Assembly (NCBI GenBank): GCA_963799815.1
Contig: CAWCYG010000005.1
Location: forward strand, 186,001-250,000
DNA: 64,000 bases
Origin: JBDTSW01 sp963799815
GTDB lineage: Bacteria > Actinomycetota > Thermoleophilia > Solirubrobacterales > 70-9
Direction: 5' to 3'
Part shown: positions 1-8,948 of the stretch, in pieces
How the letters are laid out: each line of letters starts with the position of its first letter
Position numbering within the stretch: the first letter of the stretch is position 1
Program-made: the position numbers and the translations under genes
Notes under the pieces: model-generated
Database searches by the model: none
Told to the model about the DNA's origin: nothing
What the model saw: the letters and a program-made list of their open reading frames with translations, nothing else

Positions 1-888
1 GCGTGGCGCGCCACCTGCGACACGCTCCACGCGCACACGCAGGTGCTCGGAAAGCTCGCAGTGGAGCTGGCGCCGCCCGAACCGCAGCTACAGCACGCCG
101 CCCTGCGGCTGAGTGCCCGCGGCTGGGAGACGCTCCCGCTGCCGGCGCCCGACGGCTCCGGCGGAATCGTCGCAGCGCTTGACCTGCACACGCACGAGGC
201 GGTGGTCGAGCACAGCGGCGGCCACGAGACCCGGATCGCGCTCACGCCCAACCGGCCCGTGGCGGAGGTGACGCGGGAGGTGCTGGAGGCCGTGGGGCGG
301 CTGGCGGGCGCCGTCGAGGTCAATCCCACCCCCCAGGAGACTCCCTGGCAGGTGCCGCTGGACGAGGACCACGAGCATGCGACCTATGACACCGACGAGG
401 TGGCGACCTACTTCGACGCCGCCACCCGCGCGGCGCTCGTCCTGGCGGAATTTCGGGCGCCGTTTCGTGGACGCTCGACGCCGGTCAACGCCTGGTGGGG
501 GACCTTCGACCTCGCGGTCAACCTCTTCTCGGGGCGGCCGGTCGATCCACCGTCTGATGACTTCCTCATGCGCAACGGAGGCGATGCCCAGCAGGTCGCA
601 ATCGGGTGGTGGCCGGGGGATTCGAACCACGAGGGGGCAGCCTTTTTCGCCTACGCGTACCCCGCGCCCGATGGTTTCGCGGACGCGGACATCGGGCCCG
701 CCGCGGCGCGTTGGGACGGGCAGCTCGGCGAGTACGTGCTCGAATGGGAGGACATCCGCGAGAGCCCCGATCCGCACGCCCTGGCGTTGGAGTTCGCCCG
801 CTCGGCTTTCCGCCACGCCTGCGCGGTGTGCGAGTGGGACCCGGTCCTGGCGGCGACTGCAGAGGGTGTTCCACCTCCGATCAGGTGA
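1..888 (+). CDS. DUF5996 family protein, 5'-truncated by window edge
   Basis: Conserved protein of unknown function. The frame is open from base 1 and the first residues read AWRATCDTLHAHTQVLGK, which matches the usual DUF5996 start (a W..T.DTLH..TQ..GK motif a few residues after the initiator). The true start therefore lies just outside the window and the GTG at 43 is internal. A later stretch, VNAWWGTFDLAVNLFSGRP, is also typical of the family. Nearly the whole protein (about 295 residues) is present. The C-terminal CAVCEWD is not an obvious zinc site. Family assignment is from memory of these motifs; no catalytic role is known. Confidence 0.8.
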   Translation, partial: AWRATCDTLHAHTQVLGKLAVELAPPEPQLQHAALRLSARGWETLPLPAPDGSGGIVAALDLHTHEAVVEHSGGHETRIALTPNRPVAEVTREVLEAVGRLAGAVEVNPTPQETPWQVPLDEDHEHATYDTDEVATYFDAATRAALVLAEFRAPFRGRSTPVNAWWGTFDLAVNLFSGRPVDPPSDDFLMRNGGDAQQVAIGWWPGDSNHEGAAFFAYAYPAPDGFADADIGPAAARWDGQLGEYVLEWEDIRESPDPHALALEFARSAFRHACAVCEWDPVLAATAEGVPPPIR

Positions 889-942
889 CGCTGAGGTTCC
901 ACCCTCGAAGCCGCCGGGCTGAACGAGTAGCGCCGGGCCTCT

Positions 943-971
943 GTCGCTGGTTCGAAACCAGCCGCACCCAT
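943..971 (+). repeat. tRNA 3'-end-like repeat, copy a
   Basis: A 5-bp stem GCTGG/CCAGC closes the 7-base loop TTCGAAA, followed by CGCACCCAT. This is the shape of a tRNA T-arm plus 3' acceptor strand. No D-arm, anticodon arm or 5' acceptor strand precedes it, so it is not a tRNA gene. It belongs to a family of seven same-strand copies in the first 20 kb. Confidence 0.55.
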
Positions 972-1030
972 CCCTTAGACCAGGCGTTGCCGCTCTCCTG
1001 ACCGGAACGGGCCCGGCCCGAGATTCGTTG

Positions 1031-1060
1031 TGTCTGCCCGTGTCTGCCCGTGTCTGCCCG
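1031..1060 (+). repeat. 3 x 10-bp tandem repeat
   Basis: Three exact head-to-tail copies of TGTCTGCCCG lie between the DUF5996 gene and the aldo/keto reductase gene. It is a short minisatellite with no coding role seen. Confidence 0.9.
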
Positions 1061-1136
1061 TTCGCCCCAGCGGGCACGGCGTGCCGCCCGGGAGGCGAAG
1101 ATACATTCGCGGCCGGCGTCACTCATTCTTCAAGGT

Positions 1137-2165
<1,029 letters not shown>

Positions 2166-2239
2166 GACTGGCCTGCTCCCGGAACCTTGACCAAGCGTTA
2201 CTCCATATCCCCGGCCCCGAATAGCAGATGAACCTCTTG

Positions 2240-2264
2240 GGGCACCAGCTTTGTTCTGGTGCCC
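2240..2264 (+). terminator. 9-bp perfect hairpin downstream of the aldo/keto reductase
   Basis: GGGCACCAG and CTGGTGCCC pair perfectly around a 7-base loop, 75 bases after the reductase stop. There is no T-run, so this would be a non-canonical terminator or mRNA-end hairpin. Confidence 0.45.
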
Positions 2265-2272
2265 ATATCCGC

Positions 2273-2386
2273 AAGCATCCCCGCACATCCACGGGCATTT
2301 CGGCGTCCGAATGACGCCGACCCGTCCTGAGGGGCCCACCGCTTCACACGCGAGAGGGCGCAGGGTCGAAACCCGGCCGCGCCCAT
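2273..2386 (+). repeat. tRNA-Val 3'-half-like repeat, copy b (long form)
   Basis: The 3' part (2341-2386) reads like a tRNA-Val(CAC) anticodon loop TTCACAC, a variable region, a T-loop-like GTCGAAA and the acceptor strand GCGCCCAT. About 65 bases upstream share short blocks with copy e, such as CCCCGCACATCC. There is no 5' tRNA half. It lies between the converging aldo/keto reductase and VOC genes. Confidence 0.55.
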
Positions 2387-2421
2387 CGCCTGCGCCGCGG
2401 CGCAGCGTCGTCGTCTCCGGC

Positions 2422-3159
2422 TCAGCGATTGTGGTTGACGACCTCGACGTTGTGCCCGTCGGGGTCGAGGACGAACGCGCCGTAGTAGCCCCGGTGGTAG
2501 ACGGGGCGCTCGCCGGGGCCGCCGTGGTCCTCGTATCCGGCGGCGAGCGCGGCGGCGTGGAAGGACCGCACCGTCGCGTCGTCCCCGGCGGGGAAGGCGA
2601 GGTGGACGTGCTCCGTGAGCGGCCGCTCGTCGTCGATCAGCGAGAAGCTGTAGTCGCCGCCGGCGAACTGCACGCGCCCGGGCTCGTCGTCGCCCAGGCG
2701 GATCCCCGCGTGCGGCGCGATCGTCGCGTAAAAGCGCTTGGACGCCTCGAGGTCGGCGACGCGGATCCACAGGTGGTCGATGCGGCCGGGAGGCACCGGG
2801 CTCGACCGCTCGCCGTGCACGGCCTCGGCGCTGTTGCCGTCCGGGTCGAGCAGGAAGCCGCTGTAGTAGTCGGGTCCGTAGATCGCGCGCGGCCCGGGCG
2901 CGCCGTCGTCGCGGTAGCCGGCGTCGATCCCCACCTGCCAGAAGGCGTCCACGGCCTCACGGGTCGGCGCCCCGAAGCCGACGTGCAGGCCGCGGGTCAC
3001 CGGGTGCTCGCGGTCCGTGGGCCCGATGTCCCAGTCCTCCCACTCGACGAGCTCGGCGTCCGCGTGGCTGGGCTCGACGCCCAGCACGGAGAGCACGGTG
3101 CGGTAGAAGCGCTCGGACGCGGCCAGCTCGGAGACGGCGATGCCGACGTGGTCGAACAC
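2422..3159 (-). CDS. Two-domain VOC (glyoxalase/bleomycin-resistance fold) protein
   Basis: Two tandem vicinal-oxygen-chelate modules: residues about 1-115 (begins FDHVGIAVSELAASERFY) and about 128-245 (begins RIDHLWIRVADLEASKRFY, ends FVLDPDGHNVEVVNHN). Each has the paired beta-alpha-beta signature and a terminal LDPDG loop. Such duplicated VOC proteins are metal-dependent lyases, isomerases or dioxygenases; no specific reaction can be assigned. The frame is open up to 3258, but the extra residues come from antisense reading of tRNA-like repeat c, so I place the start at GTG 3159, where the family homology begins. No clear Shine-Dalgarno sequence; the start is uncertain. Confidence 0.8.
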   Translation of the reverse strand: MFDHVGIAVSELAASERFYRTVLSVLGVEPSHADAELVEWEDWDIGPTDREHPVTRGLHVGFGAPTREAVDAFWQVGIDAGYRDDGAPGPRAIYGPDYYSGFLLDPDGNSAEAVHGERSSPVPPGRIDHLWIRVADLEASKRFYATIAPHAGIRLGDDEPGRVQFAGGDYSFSLIDDERPLTEHVHLAFPAGDDATVRSFHAAALAAGYEDHGGPGERPVYHRGYYGAFVLDPDGHNVEVVNHNR

Positions 3160-3185
3160 CCCGCCGAAGGCTACTACCGGCCTCG

Positions 3186-3252
3186 GGGTCCGTGCCTGAG
3201 CGACCACCGCTTCACAGGCGAGAGGGCGCAGGCTCAAACCCGCAGCGCCCAT
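3186..3252 (+). repeat. tRNA-Val 3'-half-like repeat, copy c
   Basis: Shares CCGTGCCTGAG, CACCGCTTCACA, GCGAGAGGGCGCAGG and the acceptor-like GCGCCCAT with copies b and e, but the T-arm is degenerate (CTCAAAC loop). Located upstream of the VOC gene, in the same orientation as the other copies. Confidence 0.5.
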
Positions 3253-3284
3253 CGTCACCCGTGACTACGCAACTGCCATGTGGG

Positions 3285-3599
3285 TTAGGTGGCGGAGCGG
3301 CGTCGCCCGTGCAGTTCGTCCGTGTCGAAACAGTGCTCGCTGGCACCTGCCCTGCACGTCGGGCAACTGAACGCGAGAGCGCGCTCGTCTGACCTGCTCA
3401 TAGCACTCCCGTTGCTGCCGCGGTACTCCTTGCAACGACGCGCGATCTCGGCGTCCGCTGCCTTCGCCTGTTCGCTAGTCCCGAGGAGGATCATCGCGAA
3501 CAACTCAGCGTTCAGGAGTTCACCCATGGGCGTGTTCTTCCAATGAGTGATCCGGTTGCTGTGCCGAATCACGGGACCTCGCTCGACGACGCTGCTCAT
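3285..3599 (-). CDS. Small protein with C-terminal phage-type zinc-binding motif
   Basis: A 104-residue protein with a C-terminal CPTCRAGASEHC followed by a basic HGRRRSAT tail. This fits the C-x2-C-A-x-(G/A)-x3-C zinc-binding pattern of small actinophage proteins (Phage_zn_bind_8-like). The N-terminal two-thirds is not recognised; ELLNAELFAMILLGTSEQA looks helical. GGAGA lies a suitable distance before the ATG, and a good promoter sits about 50 bases upstream. The surrounding 3.6-3.7 kb stretch is markedly more AT-rich than its neighbours, which with the phage-like motif suggests an acquired gene. Function unknown. Confidence 0.65.
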   Translation of the reverse strand: MSSVVERGPVIRHSNRITHWKNTPMGELLNAELFAMILLGTSEQAKAADAEIARRCKEYRGSNGSAMSRSDERALAFSCPTCRAGASEHCFDTDELHGRRRSAT

Positions 3600-3647
3600 G
3601 AGAGCGTCTCCCTGGATGCGTGCTTCGTTACCGCTCTCACGTGGTAG

Positions 3648-3676
3648 GTTGTATCATACTGGTTGGAAGTTGTCAA
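3648..3676 (-). promoter_or_regulatory. Sigma-70-type promoter for the zinc-motif gene
   Basis: On the minus strand a perfect -35 TTGACA (3676-3671) is separated by 17 bases from TACAAC (3653-3648), inside an AT-rich stretch about 50 bases before the ATG at 3599. The -35 overlaps a small inverted repeat, TTGTC-AA-GACAA (3670-3681), a possible operator. Confidence 0.6.
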
Positions 3677-3839
3677 GACAATGCATATAACCAGGACGAT
3701 GATACGATGCGCATATGACGGCCGAGGGCGGCGCGATCGGGCTTGCGGAGCCCCGCGAGACAGGTTCGTCCAAACGCCCGCGCGAAGCGCGCAGCTCATG
3801 ATTCGTGCCAACTCGTGAGCCCGTTCGCCTTCGTCTGGC

Positions 3840-5234
3840 GTGGCATGCTTGCGTCATGTCCGAGCCGCCCGGCTTGGAGGCCTGGCGAAGCGTGAACGTC
3901 CCGACTACGGCCCTCGGCCGACCTGGCTGTTCGTTGCCGCCTTTTCACTCACCATCGCGTGGGTCGCGCTCGCGGTCTACGTGTCGGATGCATGGCGGTC
4001 GGATCTCGAGGACGCAATTGGCCCGATCGCCGCGTGGCTGATTCCAATCCTGCTCGCCTACATCCCCGCGATGATCGTCGGCTTCCTCGCCTTCACCCTG
4101 ATCCTGGGTACCTATCGCTTCCCGGTGTTGGCGCCGCCCAAGGGCGACTGGCCGGGCGGCGAGTGGCCACCGGTCACGATCGTCATCGCAGCGTGGAACG
4201 AAGAGGCTTCGATCGCCGCGACGCTGGAGCGGATCGGAGACCTCTCCTACCCCGGCGCGATCGAGGTCGTGCTGGCGGACAACAACTCGACCGATCGGAC
4301 GGCGGAGCTTGCAGAGCAGGAGGCGCACCGGCGCGGTCTTCGCTACCGCCGCGTTTTCGAGGCCAAGCAGGGCAAGTACCAGGCGCTGAACGCCGCCCTG
4401 GCCACGATCAGCACGCCTCTCGTCGTCAGCGTCGACGCCGACACGCATCCGCACCGTGATTCGCTCATGTACCTGATCGCTCGCGTGGCGGGCCGCCCGC
4501 AGGATCAGCACATGTCCGCCTGCGCGGGCGCTCTGGTGGTAGGGAACCCGACCTCAAACCTGCTGACGAGAATGCAGGGCTGGGACTACCGACTCGGCAT
4601 CAACGGGATCAAGCGGATGCAGTCGGCGTACAACAGCGCGCTCGTGGCTCAGGGTGCGTTCTCGGCGTATTGGACCGAGGACCTTCGCGCCGTCGGCGGA
4701 TGGCCGGATGCGATCGGCGAGGACATCGTTCTCACATGGAGCCTGATGGACGAGCGCGGGATCGTCGGGTACGAGCCGATCGCTTTGGCCTTCACCTTGG
4801 TGCCGGAGCGGTTTCGCCAGTTCATGAACCAGCGCTCGCGCTGGGCCCGTGGCATGGTCGAGGGAATCCGGATCAATCCACCTCAGAAGCAGCCGCGGGT
4901 CTTGACGAAGTTCGTCGCCGGGGTCGACTACCTCGTGCCGCTGCTCGACATTGGCTACATCTTCTTCTGGGTGCCCGGTGCGGTCCTGTTCGCCTTCGGT
5001 TACCCGCTGATCGTCTCGTGGTGGTCGATGCTGGTGATTCCGATGACGCTTTTCGTCTACGGCTTGCTGAGGCGGTGGCAGGAGCGGTGGGTCTTCAGGC
5101 GCTTGGGGATCGTCGTTGACCCGGACACGCCGGGCTTCCTCAGCTACCTGTTCGCCTATCAGTCGCTGAGTTCGGTGGCCGCGCTCCGCGGATATGTCCA
5201 GGCCATCTTCGGAGCCACCCGGCGCTGGCGCTGA
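3840..5234 (+). CDS. Membrane-bound family 2 glycosyltransferase
   Basis: Processive-type GT2 enzyme that transfers sugar from a nucleotide-sugar to a growing polysaccharide or lipid at the inner membrane. Two N-terminal membrane segments (about residues 28-50 and 64-90) precede the catalytic domain: TIVIAAWNEE (about 110), LADNNSTD (about 143), VDADTH (about 197), GEDIVLTWSL (about 293, catalytic Asp) and QRSRWARG (about 330, the QxxRW motif of synthases). Several membrane segments close the protein. The architecture resembles PgaC/HAS-like synthases, but the sugar cannot be told. The start is a GTG at 3840; no strong ribosome site decides it. Confidence 0.85.
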   Translation: MACLRHVRAARLGGLAKRERPDYGPRPTWLFVAAFSLTIAWVALAVYVSDAWRSDLEDAIGPIAAWLIPILLAYIPAMIVGFLAFTLILGTYRFPVLAPPKGDWPGGEWPPVTIVIAAWNEEASIAATLERIGDLSYPGAIEVVLADNNSTDRTAELAEQEAHRRGLRYRRVFEAKQGKYQALNAALATISTPLVVSVDADTHPHRDSLMYLIARVAGRPQDQHMSACAGALVVGNPTSNLLTRMQGWDYRLGINGIKRMQSAYNSALVAQGAFSAYWTEDLRAVGGWPDAIGEDIVLTWSLMDERGIVGYEPIALAFTLVPERFRQFMNQRSRWARGMVEGIRINPPQKQPRVLTKFVAGVDYLVPLLDIGYIFFWVPGAVLFAFGYPLIVSWWSMLVIPMTLFVYGLLRRWQERWVFRRLGIVVDPDTPGFLSYLFAYQSLSSVAALRGYVQAIFGATRRWR

Positions 5235-5277
5235 ACGCATTGGTGGACCTAGTCGCTTCTGTTTCACCTACCTGGCG

Positions 5278-5679
5278 CTAGTCAGCCCACCAGTCGCGCT
5301 GGCCCTCGACGTCTTCGCGTCGAGCCTCACCGAGACTGGGCGCGCCGATGACGAGGATCTCTAGACCCTCCGGCCCGGCCTCGTAGCCTCGCCAGGTACC
5401 GGGAGGGACGCGCACCGCGTCCCACTCCCTGAGCTCGACGACCTCGTCGTCGAGCTTCATTCGCCCGCTCCCGCGCAGGACCACGTACACCTCCTCCTGC
5501 TTCCTGTGCGTGTGGCCGTACGGAAAGCGATAGCCGGGAGGGACGCGCTGGTATCCCAGGCCGGATTGCTCGAGCTCGAGCGCGTCGGTCGCCAAGCGGA
5601 ACTCCAGGTCCGGCGCACCGTCGAACCTGGAGCCGACGTCCTCCAGGTCCTTCTTGAGGTTCCTGAGCGTGAACGGCAC
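5278..5679 (-). CDS. Single-domain cupin protein
   Basis: A 133-residue small cupin. The metal-site motif is visible as PYGHTHRKQEEVYVVLRGSG (His, His, Glu) and the second cupin box as AVRVPPGTWRGYEAG, where the usual His is replaced by Trp-Arg, so one metal ligand may be missing. Members of this type are isomerases, dioxygenases or sugar-binding proteins; no substrate can be assigned. The start is GTG. Convergent with the glycosyltransferase and divergent from the MFS-CNB gene. Confidence 0.8.
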   Translation of the reverse strand: MPFTLRNLKKDLEDVGSRFDGAPDLEFRLATDALELEQSGLGYQRVPPGYRFPYGHTHRKQEEVYVVLRGSGRMKLDDEVVELREWDAVRVPPGTWRGYEAGPEGLEILVIGAPSLGEARREDVEGQRDWWAD

Positions 5680-5829
5680 GGCCGCAATCCTATGGTGCCC
5701 TGGCTGGGTCGCCGATCTGATCTATCAGGCGCCGCGGTGCCAGGTGCCTTCCCGGCGGCGCTCCGGGATCAGACAGCAGGTATAGAACGCTTGCGGAGAG
5801 CACGGTCACGTACAGTGGAGTGGGTGACG

Positions 5830-7476
5830 ATGAGCGCCGGTCTGCGCCAGCTTCAGACCTCACTGAGCTCACTGACGGCGGTCTTCAGAAATCCGTCCCT
5901 CGCGCGGCTCAGCTTCGGCTGGGCGGGGATGACGTTCACCACCTGGGCGTTCGCGATCGCTCTCGGCGTCTACGCCTTCGGGGAGGGGGGTGCCACGGCC
6001 GTCGGCATCGCCGCCCTCGTCCGTCTGCTCCCCGGCGCGATGGCTTCGCCGTTCGCGGGCCTGATCGGGGACCGGTGGTCGCGGCGCCTGGTCCTGATGC
6101 TGAGCGCGCTGCTGAGCGGTCTCGCTATCGCGATCGCGGCAGTCGCGGCGGCCGTGGACGCCCCAGCCTGGGTCGTCTACGGGCTCGCCGGCCTCTTCAC
6201 CGTCGCCTCTACCCCCTACGTGCCCGCCGAGGGAGCGCTGCTGCCGCTGGCGGCCCGCACCCCCCAGGAACTCTCGGCGGCCAACGTTACCCACAACCAG
6301 ATGGACAGCCTGGGCTTTCTCGTCGCCTCGCTCGTCGCGGGAGCGCTCCTGGCCGTAGCCAGCCCAGAGGCTGCATTCGCCGCCGCCGCGGCGGCCGGCC
6401 TCGTCACGGCGGTGGTCCTCTCTACCCTGGCCACGGACGAGCGGCCCTCCTATCACGAGGAGGCGGGTGCGCCGGGGGTACTTCGCCAGACGGCCGTCGG
6501 CTTCATCGTGCTCGTGGCCGAGCCCAAGCTGCGCCTGGTCGGCATCGCGCTCAGCCTTTTGGTCTTCGTCGAGGGTGCGGCTGACGTGATGATCGTGATC
6601 GTCACCCTCGACCTGCTCGGAATCAGCGAGGGCAACGTCGGCTGGATCAACGCCGCCTGGGGCATCGGGGCATTGATCGCCGGGGCAGGGTTGGCGGTAC
6701 TCCTGGATCGCGGCAACCTCGCGGCCGGGCTTTCGGTCGGCTGCCTGATCACCGGGGTCGGCCTCGCGCTCCCCGGCGCCTGGCCGGTGGCACTTGCCGC
6801 CTACCTCTCCTTCTTGCTGATGGGGTTCGGCTACAGCTTCGTCGAGGTGGCCGCGAGAACGCTGCTCCAGCGTCTCGGCTCGGACGAAACGCTCGCTCGC
6901 GTGATCGGCTTTCTGGAGACGAGCCGTTTGGCCGCGATGGCCCTGGGCGCGATCGTCGCACCGGCGATGGTGGCCGCGTTCGGCGTGCGCGGCGCGCTGC
7001 TGGCGATCGGGGCGCTGCTGCCCGCGCTCGCGCTGATGCGCTGGCGAGCGCTGCGCGATTTCGAGATTGGCGCTCCGGTCTCCGAGCGCGACTACAACCT
7101 TCTTCGTGGCACCTCGATCTTCGCCCCCCTGCCCGTTGACGCCCTTGAGGGCGTGTGCCGCTCCCTGGTCGCGGTCGATGTGAAGCCGGGGCAGGAGGTG
7201 ATCACCCAAGGACAGCACGGGGATCGCTTCTATCTGATCGACCACGGAGAGGTCGAGGTGAGCAAGAACGACGTCCTCGAGCGCAACCAGAGTGAAGGCG
7301 AGTGCTTTGGCGAGATCGCTCTGCTTCGGGACGTGCCCCGCACGGCCACCGTCCGCGCCACTCGCGAGACGCGGTTGCTGGCGCTCGACCGCGACCATTT
7401 CATCGCGGCCGTCGGCGGGCACCGGCGTAGCCATCAGAACGCCGAGGCCGTCGCCGATCGTTGGCTCCAGCCCTAG
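5830..7476 (+). CDS. MFS transporter fused to a C-terminal cyclic-nucleotide-binding domain
   Basis: Residues 1 to about 415 form a 12-segment major-facilitator carrier with the RWSRR loop after segment 2, similar to MFS_3 exporters. Residues about 425-548 form a cyclic-nucleotide-binding beta-roll: SIFAPLPVDALEGVCRSL, GQHGDRFYLIDHGEVEVS and the phosphate-binding cassette FGEIALLRDVPRTATVRA. The cassette keeps Gly, Glu and Arg, so cAMP or cGMP binding is plausible. The carrier may therefore be gated by a nucleotide second messenger; this is inference. GGAG sits 9 bases before ATG 5830; an upstream in-frame GTG at 5824 is possible. The transported compound is unknown. Confidence 0.88.
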   Translation: MSAGLRQLQTSLSSLTAVFRNPSLARLSFGWAGMTFTTWAFAIALGVYAFGEGGATAVGIAALVRLLPGAMASPFAGLIGDRWSRRLVLMLSALLSGLAIAIAAVAAAVDAPAWVVYGLAGLFTVASTPYVPAEGALLPLAARTPQELSAANVTHNQMDSLGFLVASLVAGALLAVASPEAAFAAAAAAGLVTAVVLSTLATDERPSYHEEAGAPGVLRQTAVGFIVLVAEPKLRLVGIALSLLVFVEGAADVMIVIVTLDLLGISEGNVGWINAAWGIGALIAGAGLAVLLDRGNLAAGLSVGCLITGVGLALPGAWPVALAAYLSFLLMGFGYSFVEVAARTLLQRLGSDETLARVIGFLETSRLAAMALGAIVAPAMVAAFGVRGALLAIGALLPALALMRWRALRDFEIGAPVSERDYNLLRGTSIFAPLPVDALEGVCRSLVAVDVKPGQEVITQGQHGDRFYLIDHGEVEVSKNDVLERNQSEGECFGEIALLRDVPRTATVRATRETRLLALDRDHFIAAVGGHRRSHQNAEAVADRWLQP

Positions 7477-7495
7477 GTCGAGGCGGCTCAAGCGC

Positions 7496-7520
7496 CGCCG
7501 GGTCGAAACCGGCCGCCCAT
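7496..7520 (+). repeat. tRNA 3'-end-like repeat, copy d (short)
   Basis: A perfect 5-bp T-arm-like stem GCCGG/CCGGC encloses GTCGAAA and is followed by the truncated acceptor-like CGCCCAT. It sits in the gap between the convergent MFS-CNB and methyltransferase genes. Confidence 0.45.
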
Positions 7521-7556
7521 CCGGTGCCCGCCGTCGGCCCGCGATTCGTGCGCGAG

Positions 7557-8330
7557 TCAGCTGCCCGGAGCGCGGGCGTGGACGGCGGTAAACGCGATCG
7601 TCTGCGTCCACCACCGCGGATCGTCGCAGTGGGCGAGGAACCGATCGATGAGCGGGTCGTCGAGCCTCCCCGAGTCCACCAGCCGGTCGCGTAGCTCGAC
7701 GACCGTCTGGGTCCAGTACGCCGCCCACTCAGAGCCCCCGTTGTAGACGGCGGTCTCGGCCGTCCCGGCGACCTGCTCGAGTCCCAACGCCGCGAGCCGC
7801 GGGGCCAGCGTGCGACCGACGTGGTAGTCGATCCCCTGGTCACGCGACCACCCCAGCCACCCGCTCCAGAAGGCTCGCACCTCGGGCGGCTGGGCGACGC
7901 TGACGGGCAAGAAGTCCGGTTCGATCAGCAGGATCGCGCCCCCGGGCGCCAAGCTGGCGGCGAGGTTCTGAACCGCCGCCTCGAGGTCCGTGACGTGATG
8001 CAGCACCGCCCGCGCGGTCACGAGATCGAAGCCGCCGGGATCGACCGGGCCGGCAACGATGTCGCCCTGCCGCAGTTCGAGTCTCGGCGCCCGCACGTCG
8101 ACCAGTGACAGGTCGAGATCGAAGGCGACCGCCTCGCCGCTCGGGCCGACGCGCTCGGCGAGCCAGGCGGAGATCGAGCCGTTGCCGCAGCCCACCTCGA
8201 GCGTCCGAGCGCCCTCACCGACTCCGAGCGACTCGATGTTCCGGCGGTGCATCGGGTCCAGCAGTCGAGACATCAGCGCCAGCCGCGAGCGCTCACCTTC
8301 TAGGTGATGGTCCAAGACGTACTCGGCCAC
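7557..8330 (-). CDS. Class I SAM-dependent methyltransferase
   Basis: A 257-residue methyltransferase. The SAM-binding motif I is TLEVGCGNGSISAWLAERVG (about residue 43), followed by the acidic loop AFDLDLS, motif II/post-I GGFDLVTARAVLHHV and motif III LAPGGAILLIEPD. The C-terminal half, with its WW and YW pairs, resembles small-molecule methyltransferases of actinobacteria. The start is taken at GTG 8330 (VAEYVLDHHLEGE), which matches the usual N-terminus; the frame is open 36 bases further. Substrate unknown. Confidence 0.85.
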   Translation of the reverse strand: MAEYVLDHHLEGERSRLALMSRLLDPMHRRNIESLGVGEGARTLEVGCGNGSISAWLAERVGPSGEAVAFDLDLSLVDVRAPRLELRQGDIVAGPVDPGGFDLVTARAVLHHVTDLEAAVQNLAASLAPGGAILLIEPDFLPVSVAQPPEVRAFWSGWLGWSRDQGIDYHVGRTLAPRLAALGLEQVAGTAETAVYNGGSEWAAYWTQTVVELRDRLVDSGRLDDPLIDRFLAHCDDPRWWTQTIAFTAVHARAPGS

Positions 8331-8413
8331 GCAGCCGATCCTACGAGCCCTCGCGCCGGTCTGCAAGCGTTCCCGGGGCCGGATGGTCCGCGGGATCGAA
8401 GGCTCCGGCGAAG

Positions 8414-8770
8414 CTAATCCAGGTCGTCGACCTCGCCCTGGTACTGGCCCATGCCGCGAGCGATGCCGTCGCCAATCAAGGCATCGACGACGCCTTGCGA
8501 ATCGACGATCAGGTCGGCCCGTGTGACGCGTCGCTGGAACTCCTCATCGGCGCGCAGCGCGCTGACCTGATCTTCGCTGCCACGCAACAGCGCGAAGCCC
8601 TGCAGGTCTCCGCCGTGAGGCGTGAGCAGGACAACCTCGAAGTCCTCGATCTTGTCGTCGCCCTGAAGCCCTCCCCAGTATTCGACGCTCTCGTTGAATA
8701 CCTGGAGAGCGCGCTTCTCGCGCCCGCGCGCTACCTGGCCCCATCCGATGAACAGTGCGGCATCGGCCAT
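8414..8770 (-). CDS. Conserved hypothetical protein, 118 residues
   Basis: Not assigned to a named family. It starts MADAALFIGWGQVARGRE, with a predicted compact alpha/beta fold and no membrane segments. A strong ribosome site (AAGGAGGAGA) precedes the ATG, which makes this a real gene. The sequence resembles actinobacterial proteins whose N-terminus combines a GWG motif with a RGRE helix. No operon partner: the tRNA-like repeat e and a DoxX gene lie upstream on the same strand. Confidence 0.65.
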   Translation of the reverse strand: MADAALFIGWGQVARGREKRALQVFNESVEYWGGLQGDDKIEDFEVVLLTPHGGDLQGFALLRGSEDQVSALRADEEFQRRVTRADLIVDSQGVVDALIGDGIARGMGQYQGEVDDLD

Positions 8771-8840
8771 TCGCCATCTCCTCCTTGCTCGACCACTCGG
8801 CTTGGTCCAACCCTACGCGCGGGCGGGAGTCGTGGCAAGT

Positions 8841-8948
8841 GATCCCCGCACATCCGCAGGTATCCGATGCCTTCGATCCGCGTATCCGTGCCTGAGGCGC
8901 CCCCCTTCACACGCGAGAGGTCGCTGGTTCGAACCCAGCCGCGCCCAT
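8841..8948 (+). repeat. tRNA-Val 3'-half-like repeat, copy e (best preserved)
   Basis: The core 8904-8948 contains the loop TTCACAC (CAC anticodon position), a variable region GAGAGGTC, a perfect T-arm GCTGG-TTCGAAC-CCAGC and the acceptor strand GCGCCCAT. The expected 5' partner GGGCGC is absent upstream. The 60 bases before it share ATCCCCGCACATCC and CCGTGCCTGAG with copies b and c. It overlaps the 3' end of the DoxX gene and supplies its stop codon. Confidence 0.65.

Noticed and set aside
611..640. Further tRNA-like repeat around ATTCGAACCACG
   Set aside because: It lies inside the conserved DUF5996 coding sequence and lacks the T-arm stem and acceptor strand.
88..1122. Long antisense reading frame (344 codons) opposite the DUF5996 gene
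   Set aside because: Arg/Gly/Pro-rich with no family motif; a mirror of codon bias in GC-rich DNA. The same applies to antisense frames at 5869-7728, 13065-14549, 23389-25140, 36104-37930 and 56432-58792.
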